A stretch of DNA of 33,586 nt from the NCBI GenBank assembly GCA_947646115.1, contig CANSFH010000001.1, positions 79,587 to 113,172 on the forward strand. Direction: 5' to 3'. Below are positions 23,767-32,086 of this stretch, one piece after another. Within the stretch, counting starts at the first letter, position 1. Each line of letters opens with the position of its first letter. The notes beneath the pieces are model-generated. The model was given only the letters and a program-made list of their open reading frames with translations, had not been told where the DNA came from and searched no databases. This stretch comes from an uncultured Mycoplasma sp. (GTDB lineage Bacteria > Bacillota_I > Bacilli_A > RF39 > UBA660). Position numbers and translations under genes: made by a program.

Positions 23767-24788
23767 TCTTTTTTCATACTCCCTCTTAACTGCCCACAAG
23801 CTGCTTTAATATTTCGTCCAAATTCTCGCCTAATAGTGCAGTTTATACCCTCTTTTTTTAGGGTATCATAAAAAGATAATATATTATTTTTACTACTTCT
23901 TTTAAACTCTAAATGATTAGTTTCATTGTAAGGAATTAAATTAACATAGATATTCATTCCTTTAAAAAGTTTGGCTAATTCTAAAGCACACTCTTTACTA
24001 TCATTTATATTATTAAGCATAACATATTCTATTGTTACTCGTCTACTTGTAACTTGCAAATAGTCCTTAATTGCTTTAATTAGAACGTCAATTGTATACA
24101 CTTTATTTACAGGCATTAACATATTTCGTAATTCATTATTAGAAGCATGAAGAGAAATAGCTAAATTTATTTGAATTGGCAATTTTGATAATTCATATAT
24201 TTTAGGTACTAAACCACAAGTTGAAAGTGTTATATGACGAGCTCCGATTTTTATTCCTTTATCATCATTAATTATTTTTATAAAACGAATAATATTATCA
24301 TAGTTATCAAGAGGTTCGCCAATACCCATGATAACAACACTGGAAATACGAATTTTTAAATCTTCTTCCACCTTCAAAATTTGTTCAACTATTTCATAAG
24401 ATGCTAAATTTCTAATTTTTTTCTGACGACCTGATTCACAAAAACGACAAGACATGTTACATCCAACTTGACTTGAAACACAGATGGAATTGCCATAATC
24501 ATGGTACATTACAACTGCTTCAATAAAATTATCATCTGGCAAACGAAATAAATACTTTTTAGTTAATTCATCTTCTTCTTTTTTTTCAATAGTAATGAAA
24601 TCTGTTACAAAATCAGTTTTTAGCTTTTCTCTAATTTCTTTTTTTATATTTGTAAAATTGTCAATATTATATTCCCTTTTTTCATAAAGCCATTCATATA
24701 CTTGCAGAGCTTTAAATTTCTTTTCACCAATACTTAAAAAGTATTCTTCTAATTCTTCTCTAGTTAAGTCAAAGAGATTTCTTTTCAT
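23763..24788 (-). CDS. rlmN: 23S rRNA (adenine-2503-C2)-methyltransferase RlmN
   Basis: Radical SAM enzyme that methylates C2 of A2503 in 23S rRNA (and A37 of some tRNAs). The 341-residue protein has the N-terminal helical RNA-binding domain (about 1-75), the cluster motif CNMSCRFC (C110, C114, C117), GMGEPLDN, the conserved THLSTCG-like stretch HITLSTCGLVP, and the catalytic, transiently methylated Cys near the end (AACGQL, C331). It starts with a 1-base overlap (TAATG) with the upstream gene and ends in TGA overlapping the phosphatase ATG. It is in the standard fmt-rlmN-stp-prkC order. Confidence 0.96.
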   Translation of the reverse strand: MKRNLFDLTREELEEYFLSIGEKKFKALQVYEWLYEKREYNIDNFTNIKKEIREKLKTDFVTDFITIEKKEEDELTKKYLFRLPDDNFIEAVVMYHDYGNSICVSSQVGCNMSCRFCESGRQKKIRNLASYEIVEQILKVEEDLKIRISSVVIMGIGEPLDNYDNIIRFIKIINDDKGIKIGARHITLSTCGLVPKIYELSKLPIQINLAISLHASNNELRNMLMPVNKVYTIDVLIKAIKDYLQVTSRRVTIEYVMLNNINDSKECALELAKLFKGMNIYVNLIPYNETNHLEFKRSSKNNILSFYDTLKKEGINCTIRREFGRNIKAACGQLRGSMKKE

Positions 24789-25456
24789 TATTGCACCTCT
24801 TTTATATCAAAATTTAAATTATATTCATAGTCTGCACTAGTTATAAAAATATTTACAATATTATTTTCATTCACTGTTATTATATAATCATTTACTATGT
24901 CTTTAGATTTAAAGGTTGAATCATTTTTTTCAAAAGTTAAGTTGTTTAATACTTCTATTAGTGTAGATATATTTAATATTTTAGGTTCTAAATTCTCATA
25001 CAAATTAGTAATTGGCACTTTACTATCGACAAGTTCTTCATATGTATTCTCATTTTCTATTGAATATTTAATTATACCATTTGGTGTTTCTTTATATCCG
25101 GTGTCGATATTATTTTCTTTAGTTCCTTTAAATATATATTTTACGTCATGAGAAGTTATTTCAAAATTATAAGAGTAATCATTATTTAATAATTTTTGAA
25201 AATAATCTTTAATACTTTTAGTATTAGAAGGCTTGGTTGGGTTGTCTATTGGTTTATTTATAGGTGTATTTGTTGTACTATTCTTTTTAGATTCTGGCAT
25301 ATTTTTTGTAATTATAGATGAAATACCACAAAATATTAAAAGAGCAAAAAAGAATACGATCCAACCGATAAGTTTTAATATAGCACTGCCTTTAGAAGTT
25401 TTTTTCATTTCATTAATCTTTTTTTTAAGAGAACTCTCATTTTTATTACGAGCCAT
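24788..25456 (-). CDS. unknown single-pass membrane protein in the rsmB position
   Basis: A 222-residue protein with a basic N-terminus (about 1-22, many Lys), one membrane segment (about 25-49, AILKLIGWIVFFFALLIFCG), a low-complexity Thr/Pro/Asn/Lys linker (about 58-82) and an external domain rich in Asn and Tyr. The layout is that of a type II membrane protein with a small extracytoplasmic beta-rich domain; I recognise no family. AGGTGAATT precedes the ATG; it starts 7 nt after fmt and overlaps rlmN by one base. In B. subtilis rsmB occupies the place between fmt and rlmN, so this is a lineage-specific replacement. A link to the kinase module is possible but only positional. Confidence 0.78.
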   Translation of the reverse strand: MARNKNESSLKKKINEMKKTSKGSAILKLIGWIVFFFALLIFCGISSIITKNMPESKKNSTTNTPINKPIDNPTKPSNTKSIKDYFQKLLNNDYSYNFEITSHDVKYIFKGTKENNIDTGYKETPNGIIKYSIENENTYEELVDSKVPITNLYENLEPKILNISTLIEVLNNLTFEKNDSTFKSKDIVNDYIITVNENNIVNIFITSADYEYNLNFDIKEVQ

Positions 25457-25463
25457 AATTCAC

Positions 25464-26393
25464 CTACTTTACTTCTTTATTTAAAATTTTATTTTTATCT
25501 ATTCCATTGAGATAATCTCTAGTTTGCATACTTTTTTTACCAAAAGGTTTAAGTTTAGTTATGTAATATATTTTGTCTTGGCATGAAATACCTATAGCAT
25601 CTTTAATGATTTTTACAACTACTCCTGGTTTAGTATTATGAGATTCGCCTATATATCCTTCTATTACTTTAATTTCTTCGTTATTTAAACTCATATGTGC
25701 TAGTGGCCAAGAATTTAATCCTCGAACTTTATTGTAAATATTAAGAGCACTAGCATTAAAATCTAAATGTTCATCTTCTCTTTTTATAGTTGGAGCATAT
25801 GTCGCTTCATGACTATTTTGTGGAGTTCTAGAGTTAGTTTCATTAATTATACTAGGTAATGTATCTTCTAGTAGGCTAGCGCCTAAAGTACTTAATTTGT
25901 CATGCATACTTTCTACGGTATCTATTTTATCAATAGGAATACTTTTCATTGTAATAATGTCTCCAGTATCCATCCCTTTATCCATATACATAATAGTAAT
26001 ACCTGTTTTTTCCTCACCATTAATAATAGCGTGATGTATAGGAGCACCACCTCGGTATTTAGGCAATAAAGAAGCATGAACATTAATGCAGCCTAGACGT
26101 GGAATATTTAATACTTCAGCTGGGACTATTTGGCCGTAAGCACAAGTTACTATCAAATCAGGATGGTATTTTGCTATTTCAGCATAATTGGTTTTAATCT
26201 TTTCTGGTTGGAAAACGGGTATATTATTTTCTAAAGCATATCTTTTAACGGGAGATGCGGTTAAAACTTTTTTGCGTCCAACATAAGCATCAGGTTGAGT
26301 TACAACTAATACTACTTCTGTATTTTTAATTAAGGTTTCTAATATTGGAACAGCAAAATCGGGCGTTCCCATAAAAACAACTTTTATATTCAT
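25464..26393 (-). CDS. fmt: methionyl-tRNA formyltransferase
   Basis: Fmt formylates initiator Met-tRNA using 10-formyl-THF. The 309-residue product shows the formyltransferase domain with VVFMGTPDFAVPILE at the N-terminus, the catalytic NVHASLLPKYRGGAPI (Asn and His) and MDKGMDTGDI (catalytic Asp), followed by a C-terminal OB-like domain (about 205-309; NKVRGLNSWPLAHM). A GTG four codons upstream overlaps the GGTGAT ribosome-binding site; the ATG at 26393 sits 5 nt after it and gives the family N-terminus, so I use it. It is the first gene of the seven-gene operon running to rpe. def and priA are not adjacent. Confidence 0.96.
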   Translation of the reverse strand: MNIKVVFMGTPDFAVPILETLIKNTEVVLVVTQPDAYVGRKKVLTASPVKRYALENNIPVFQPEKIKTNYAEIAKYHPDLIVTCAYGQIVPAEVLNIPRLGCINVHASLLPKYRGGAPIHHAIINGEEKTGITIMYMDKGMDTGDIITMKSIPIDKIDTVESMHDKLSTLGASLLEDTLPSIINETNSRTPQNSHEATYAPTIKREDEHLDFNASALNIYNKVRGLNSWPLAHMSLNNEEIKVIEGYIGESHNTKPGVVVKIIKDAIGISCQDKIYYITKLKPFGKKSMQTRDYLNGIDKNKILNKEVK

Positions 26394-26409
26394 ATATATC
26401 ACCATTATA

Positions 26410-26439
26410 ATTATAACATGAAAAGCAAAAAAAGAACAA
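26410..26439 (-). promoter_or_regulatory. probable promoter of the fmt-rlmN-stp-prkC-rsgA-rpe operon
   Basis: Minus strand: TTGTTC (26434-26439, inside the 3' arm of the preceding terminator), 18 nt, TATAAT (26410-26415); a second TATAAT overlaps at 26404-26409. The fmt ATG is at 26393. Confidence 0.5.
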
Positions 26440-26452
26440 CTAGGTTGCTCTT
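26426..26452 (-). terminator. rho-independent terminator of the 89-residue gene
   Basis: 9-bp stem (26444-26452 with 26432-26440, one G-U pair, 3-nt loop) followed by seven T on the minus strand, about 30 nt after the stop codon. Confidence 0.78.
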
Positions 26453-26480
26453 AACTTTAATATTTTTATATACTCGTTTA

Positions 26481-26750
26481 TTATTTAGTCAATTTGCCCA
26501 TTGGATTAGTTAAGACAGACATCATCGCTTCGGCTTCTTGACAAAGATTTGTTACTTCTTCTAAACTAATATTAAATATTTCTGCAATACTTGCAACTGG
26601 TACAGCTTCAAACATTATACCTTCTTTTAGAGCTAAAACCATGAAATGTTTGGCTGGAATAGGAAGCGTTTTTAAATATGCTTTTATGGTATCATTAGGA
26701 TTATAAGCTCTTTCAGTTTCAATTTCAAAGTCTGCATTATATTTTGACAT
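26481..26750 (-). CDS. unknown 89-residue protein, possibly helix-turn-helix
   Basis: Short acidic protein. The middle, AKHFMVLALKEGIMFEAVPV and ASIAEIFNISLEEVTNLCQE, reads like three short helices with an AEIFNIS..EV turn that resembles a helix-turn-helix, but I cannot name a family. I use the ATG at 26750, which has AGGTGAT 4 nt upstream; a longer reading to 26798 would run through the promoter. The gene has its own promoter and its own terminator, so it is a single-gene transcript between comEB and fmt. Confidence 0.75.
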   Translation of the reverse strand: MSKYNADFEIETERAYNPNDTIKAYLKTLPIPAKHFMVLALKEGIMFEAVPVASIAEIFNISLEEVTNLCQEAEAMMSVLTNPMGKLTK

Positions 26751-26769
26751 TTTAATCACCTGATTAAAT

Positions 26770-26798
26770 ATATTACAATATAATAGGCAGAATGTCAA
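26770..26798 (-). promoter_or_regulatory. promoter of the 89-residue gene
   Basis: Minus strand: TTGACA (26793-26798), 17 nt, TAATAT (26770-26775), about 20 nt before the ATG at 26750. Confidence 0.75.
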
Positions 26799-26807
26799 AA
26801 GAATATG

Positions 26808-26836
26808 AAAAAATGGCTAATAACCTTTAACCATTT
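26808..26836 (-). terminator. terminator overlapping the end of the dCMP deaminase gene
   Basis: 9-bp stem (26828-26836 with 26811-26819, one G-U pair, 8-nt loop) followed by T residues on the minus strand. The 3' arm contains the TAG stop codon. Confidence 0.65.
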
Positions 26837-27305
26837 CTAAAGTTTCATCATTTTTGATAAAATCTTCAACATCAATAACACGATATTCGGTTTTGGTATC
26901 ACGTACGATTACTTGTTTGATGCCTGCATTAATAAGCATTCTTTTACACATGGCACAAGAATTAGCATTTTTTACATATTCGTTACTTTGAGCTTCTTTT
27001 CCGACCATATAAAGAGTACTATCGAGTAAGTTTGTTCTTGATGCACTAATTATGGCATTAGCTTCAGCATGAACACTACGGCATAATTCATAGCGTTCCC
27101 CTCTTGGAATTTGCATTTTTTCTCTTGTACAGTATTGTAAATCTGTACAGTTCTTGCGTCCTCTTGGTGAGCCATTATAACCAGTTGAAACTATTTCATC
27201 ATTTTTAACAATGACTGCTCCCCATTTTCTCCTAAGGCAGGTAGCGCGCTCTAAAGCCACTTCGGCCATATCCAAATAATAATTAATTTTATCTATTCTT
27301 TCCAT
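26817..27305 (-). CDS. comEB: deoxycytidylate deaminase (ComEB type)
   Basis: Zinc enzyme that deaminates dCMP to dUMP, feeding thymidylate synthesis. The 162-residue product has the cytidine-deaminase fold with RKWGAVIVKND, STGYNGSPRG, the zinc and proton-shuttle motif HAEANAI (His and Glu), and the second zinc site NSCAMCKRML (two Cys). The usual PCxxC has Ser in place of Pro here. I use the ATG at 27305, which has AGGAG 6 nt upstream; a TTG two codons earlier overlaps that site. ComEB genes often lie near comEA and comEC in Bacilli, but those are not in this window. Confidence 0.93.
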   Translation of the reverse strand: MERIDKINYYLDMAEVALERATCLRRKWGAVIVKNDEIVSTGYNGSPRGRKNCTDLQYCTREKMQIPRGERYELCRSVHAEANAIISASRTNLLDSTLYMVGKEAQSNEYVKNANSCAMCKRMLINAGIKQVIVRDTKTEYRVIDVEDFIKNDETLEMVKGY

Positions 27306-27322
27306 AAACAACTCCTATGAAA

Positions 27323-27351
27323 ATTATAATAAATTTTAATCAGAAGTGCAA
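27323..27351 (-). promoter_or_regulatory. probable promoter of comEB
   Basis: Minus strand: TTGCAC (27346-27351), 17 nt, TATAAT (27323-27328), about 18 nt before the ATG. Confidence 0.5.
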
Positions 27352-27357
27352 TAATTA

Positions 27358-28008
27358 TTATTTTATTGTTTCACTTTTTTTAACAATATATATTTTATTT
27401 TTACGGTAAAAAGCATAAAATACATCTTTAACATTTAGTTTCTTTTGATTAAGTTCTAATTCTAACCAGCTCTTTGTTTTATGAATATATTTAAGAGCTT
27501 TATCTTGAATTGAGCCATCAACAATAATAGGCATTGGATAAGCTGTTTTCATCCTAAAGAAATTATACTTAAAAATAGAAAGTTTGCCATTAGGCTCTAA
27601 AAAAGCATATTCTACTTCTTCGACATTACGTATTTCTTTTTGACGAAGACTTAATAATAAATCATCCATACTATAACGTTGTTTAACCATTTCATGATAA
27701 TTAATTTTACCATTTACAATTATTAGTGAAGGTTTGCCACCAAAAAGTGTTCTAAATGTTCGAGATTTAACTGAAATATAGGCTAGTGCTAATTCTAATA
27801 CTACTAAAATACTAATAGGAAGAATAGTTAAAAAGATTGAATCTTTGTTATTCTCAATACTAATTGCAACTAATTCAGCAATAAGGATTGAGACTATTAA
27901 ATCAATAATTCCTAATTGGCCTACTTCTCTTTTGCCCATGATTCGATAAGCTAATGTAATAAAAAAGTAAAAGAATAATGTTCTAAATACAACATTAAAT
28001 AATTCCAT
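27358..28008 (-). CDS. DUF421 membrane protein (YetF/YrbG-like)
   Basis: A 216-residue DUF421 protein. Three membrane segments fill the N-terminal 80 residues (FNVVFRTLFFYFFITLAYRI, then LGIIDLIVSILIAELVAISI, then a third near ILPISILVVLELALAYI), with the family signature GKREVGQLGIIDLI. The C-terminal soluble domain has GKPSLIIVNGKI and SMDDLLLSLRQKEI, both typical. The biochemical role is not settled; related B. subtilis proteins are expressed in spores or under stress. The ATG at 28008 has AGGTGAT upstream; a longer reading to 28044 lacks one. It is divergent from the TIGR04086 gene. Confidence 0.92.
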   Translation of the reverse strand: MELFNVVFRTLFFYFFITLAYRIMGKREVGQLGIIDLIVSILIAELVAISIENNKDSIFLTILPISILVVLELALAYISVKSRTFRTLFGGKPSLIIVNGKINYHEMVKQRYSMDDLLLSLRQKEIRNVEEVEYAFLEPNGKLSIFKYNFFRMKTAYPMPIIVDGSIQDKALKYIHKTKSWLELELNQKKLNVKDVFYAFYRKNKIYIVKKSETIK

Positions 28009-28084
28009 ATTATAATCACCTAAATATATTATGAACTTATTCATATTTTTTTAATCATATAATATATATTATTAAGGTGATTTT

Positions 28085-28465
28085 ATGTATAAAGTTTTGG
28101 AATATTTAAAATATATAGGAATATTTTTTATATTTATAGTAGTAATAGCAATAATTACTTCATTAATTAATCTAACAGGTATCAATAGCGCTTTTATAAG
28201 TAAATTAGGTGTTATTTTAACTGCTTTATCATTTTTTATTGTAGCTTCAAGAATTAGTGCTGATACCAAAGAAAAAGGATTTATAGTTGGGGTTAAATTA
28301 GGATTACTATGTATTTTGCTACTTGTAGTGATAAATTTGGTGTTTTTTAAAAGTGACTTTAAATTAGATAGAATTATTTACTATATAATACTTTTAGCAA
28401 GTAGTGCTTTAGGCGGTTCTTTTGGTAAAAACTTTAAATTAAAAATATTTCATAAGAAAAAATAA
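28085..28465 (+). CDS. TIGR04086 family membrane protein (YrzE-like)
   Basis: The only plus-strand gene. The 126-residue protein has four hydrophobic segments (about 9-32, 38-56, 66-88, 94-114), separated by short charged loops, and a basic C-terminus (KNFKLKIFHKKK). The pattern ILTALSFFIVASRISADTKE, then KEKGFIVGVKLG, and ALGGSFGKNF near the end match TIGR04086, a small membrane family of Firmicutes often found near tgt and yajC, and tgt is indeed close by. No function is established. AAGGTGAT precedes the ATG. Confidence 0.82.
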   Translation: MYKVLEYLKYIGIFFIFIVVIAIITSLINLTGINSAFISKLGVILTALSFFIVASRISADTKEKGFIVGVKLGLLCILLLVVINLVFFKSDFKLDRIIYYIILLASSALGGSFGKNFKLKIFHKKK

Positions 28466-28488
28466 TTAATCCTTAAAAGGATTTTTTA
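28466..28488 (+). terminator. terminator of the TIGR04086 gene
   Basis: 6-bp stem AATCCT (28468-28473) with AGGATT (28478-28483), 4-nt loop, followed by TTTT on the plus strand, just after the stop codon. Confidence 0.7.
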
Positions 28489-28790
28489 ATTTGTAATTTT
28501 ATAAGATATAGCAAATAATCCTTTATCAGTAGCATATTTAATAATATATTTATCTTTTTCTTTAGCAATTAATAAATCAACTGTTTTTTTATGAGTTTGT
28601 TCTTTCATGTATTTCTACTAATTTAGTATAAAACATTACTTGGTCACAATCACTTATTTTCATCGTTTTAGTATTAAGTTCTACGACTACAAAAGCATTT
28701 ATTTTATAATTAAAGAATAATAAATCTAAACTATATTAGTTTAATATTTCTTTGTCCGCATAAGACAATCTATCAAAAAAATTATTTTTT
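28486..28790 (-). pseudogene. decayed DUF1016 (YhcG) PDDEXK nuclease, C-terminal part
   Basis: Three frames together spell a DUF1016-type C-terminal domain: NNFFDRLSYADKEILN, then DLLFFNYKINAFVVVELNTK through SDCDQVMFYTKLVEIHERTN, then KKTVDLLIAKEKDKYIIKYA and TDKGLFAISYKITN, ending at TAA 28486. DLLF and VVEL.T are the PDDEXK strands; the catalytic Lys of ELK has become Asn. There are two frameshifts, an internal stop and no 5' half, so the gene is dead. YhcG-like proteins are found with restriction and mobile regions, so this marks past acquisition of foreign DNA. No other gene is seen in 28489-28810. Confidence 0.75.
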
Positions 28791-28810
28791 ATTTTAATTA
28801 AAGAAAAAAC

Positions 28811-30239
<1,429 letters not shown>

Positions 30240-30250
30240 TCACCAAAATA

Positions 30251-30259
30251 ATTATACCA
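30251..30259 (-). promoter_or_regulatory. extended -10 promoter of tgt
   Basis: Minus strand TGGTATAAT (extended -10), 18 nt before the tgt ATG. No clear -35 box is seen, as is usual for extended -10 promoters. Confidence 0.55.
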
Positions 30260-30271
30260 AACATTAAGCAA

Positions 30272-30300
30272 AGAAAAAAGTAACTTTCATTAGTTACTTT
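30272..30300 (-). terminator. terminator of the surface-protein operon
   Basis: Perfect 8-bp stem (30293-30300 with 30277-30284, 8-nt loop) followed by TTTTT on the minus strand, immediately after the 591-residue gene. Confidence 0.8.
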
Positions 30301-30309
30301 AAAAATTTA

Positions 30310-32085
30310 CTAGGAATTTGCTCCTACTACGACATATGGGTCAGTAGAAGTTCCTGAACCTGTTAATGCTACATCAGCTTTCAGATTTATTACTGGACGC
30401 ACACCATACGTGCTGCTCACGTTGTTAGCGTGGAGGTAGCCACCCGAATCCACATAGAACACGCCAACACCGGTGTTGCCATAACACGGAGACAAAGTCC
30501 AGTATTTTTGACCTGTATATAGGTAATAACTTTGATTTAATGTTCCGTATACTCCTCCTGCCATACTTACTTCATCCGCTGTTATTAGTCCTATTGGATA
30601 TGTTAAGGCTTTATTTCCTATGTTCGCTTCGCTTATTGTATATAAGTCTTCAATTAGACAATTTAATCTTGGTGCTCTATTCATATGCACTCTTATATAG
30701 GCTCCATAGTATGTTGTAGTTGTTCCTGTCCCTCCTCCTGAAGCTGTTCCTGATGTATTTGTATATGGTGTTCTATCGCCACAGAATCCTGCATTTGTAT
30801 CTATTTTAATTGCATAACTTGCTAGGTTGTTATTATACCATGTTTCTAGTTGTGTTAGTGCATTTGATTTATTTTCTAACCCATGAACCTGTCCACTTGT
30901 ATACTTGAACCCTACATACATGTTATTGTTATAATTTGCATTAAAAGTCTGACTTGCAACTGCTATACTATCACTCGTTGACGATCCGTTTGCATGTATA
31001 CTTGTTCCATCATATATCAATCTGATACTTCCATCACCATTTATTCTTATTATTCGCCAATATTTATTAGCAAACTTAACATAGTTGTTTTCTACTGCTC
31101 CTCGCCAATAATAACTTGTGCCATCATCGTCTTGAGTTTTAAATACTCCTTCATCACTGGTTGCTACTTGACTAAAATCTGGTGTTCCTTCATTTACTGT
31201 TACATTTGCTAGAATATTAGAACTTGCTCCTCTTTTGAAGTAAAGGTTACAGTCTGTTCCACTTGTTGTTAGATTATTTACTTTTAAACTCCATTTATCA
31301 CTGTTCCAACTTGGTGTTGCACTATTGGTACAACTACTTTTTTCTGAATTAAATACTAGTAATTCTTCTTTCTTTGGAATACTTGTTGTTTCTTTATAGT
31401 TGCCATCATTTTGTTCTGTATATACTTTTACAATATTGATATCTGCTTTAGTATTACTTCCTTCAACTGTTACTGTTCCATTAAATGTTCCATTTAAATC
31501 TTCATTTTGACTTTGTTCTAGATTTGGATATTCTAATATTACATAATAATATACTTCATTACCTTCACTTGTTGCTTCTATATATTCATTAGAAACTAGT
31601 ATTTCTTTTGTTGTTTCAGTATTTTTATTTATTATACCTGATGATACAACATCTCCTAAAGATTCTAGGTTAGATATTGTACATTCTTCATTTAATATTT
31701 GAGCTCCATTTTCGATTTTTGTTTTCTTTTCACAAGTTGCTGTGACTTCTTTTCTTTCTGTTGTTTTATATACTTTATAATTTAATGGTGTATTTAAACT
31801 ATTTGTGCCATTCCAAATTAAATTATATAATACTGTTTCATTATTTCCTGTTGCTGTTACTTTTATACTGGATACTGTTTGATGACCTGGTAGAATATCT
31901 AAATCATTAAATGACAAATTGCCTTCAACATTTAGAGTTGCACCATTTATGGTAGCAGTTGTTCCTGATACATTAGCTCCATTTCCGCCAAATACTGTTT
32001 TACCTACAAAGTAAGCAAAAGATATACCACCTACAAGTAGGAGAACTCCAACTAGTAAAAGCATTTTTTTATTCTTTTCTTGCAT
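30310..32085 (-). CDS. large surface protein with C-terminal variable domain (DGR-target-like)
   Basis: A 591-residue protein with one N-terminal membrane segment (about 8-29), then GGNGANVSGTTATI and a beta-rich region (about 35-215) recalling TasA/camelysin sandwiches, a linker with Cys pairs (about 250-285), and a C-terminal domain (about 290-591) containing YWRGAVENNYVKFANKYWRI, INGDGSIRLIYDG, ITADEVSMAGG, YWTLSP and GVRPVINL. The last motifs suggest a C-type-lectin or FGE-like fold. Residues about 533-563 are encoded by an out-of-character GC-rich segment (30394-30501). AGGAGG precedes the ATG, 1 nt after the paralogue's stop codon. Ligand unknown; membrane-anchored display on the surface is inferred. 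Confidence 0.85.
   Translation of the reverse strand: MQEKNKKMLLLVGVLLLVGGISFAYFVGKTVFGGNGANVSGTTATINGATLNVEGNLSFNDLDILPGHQTVSSIKVTATGNNETVLYNLIWNGTNSLNTPLNYKVYKTTERKEVTATCEKKTKIENGAQILNEECTISNLESLGDVVSSGIINKNTETTKEILVSNEYIEATSEGNEVYYYVILEYPNLEQSQNEDLNGTFNGTVTVEGSNTKADINIVKVYTEQNDGNYKETTSIPKKEELLVFNSEKSSCTNSATPSWNSDKWSLKVNNLTTSGTDCNLYFKRGASSNILANVTVNEGTPDFSQVATSDEGVFKTQDDDGTSYYWRGAVENNYVKFANKYWRIIRINGDGSIRLIYDGTSIHANGSSTSDSIAVASQTFNANYNNNMYVGFKYTSGQVHGLENKSNALTQLETWYNNNLASYAIKIDTNAGFCGDRTPYTNTSGTASGGGTGTTTTYYGAYIRVHMNRAPRLNCLIEDLYTISEANIGNKALTYPIGLITADEVSMAGGVYGTLNQSYYLYTGQKYWTLSPCYGNTGVGVFYVDSGGYLHANNVSSTYGVRPVINLKADVALTGSGTSTDPYVVVGANS
30394..30501 (-). other. candidate variable repeat (VR) of a diversity-generating retroelement
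   Basis: About 55% GC by hand count over 108 nt against about 30% around it. Reading the gene, 16 to 20 codons of type NNC/NNT (GGC, ACC, TAT, GAT, TAC, CAC, GCT, AGC, AAC) alternate with codons that mostly lack adenine (GTG, TTC, TCG, CTC, CGT). This fits adenine-specific mutagenesis of AAY codons. No template repeat or reverse transcriptase is in the window. Confidence 0.5.
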
Positions 32086-32086
32086 T

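Noticed and set aside
23767..23799. N-terminal extension of the PP2C phosphatase from an upstream TTG
   Set aside because: It lies wholly inside rlmN, adds residues not found in the family and lacks a spaced ribosome-binding site; the ATG at 23766 overlaps the rlmN stop in the usual ATGA way.
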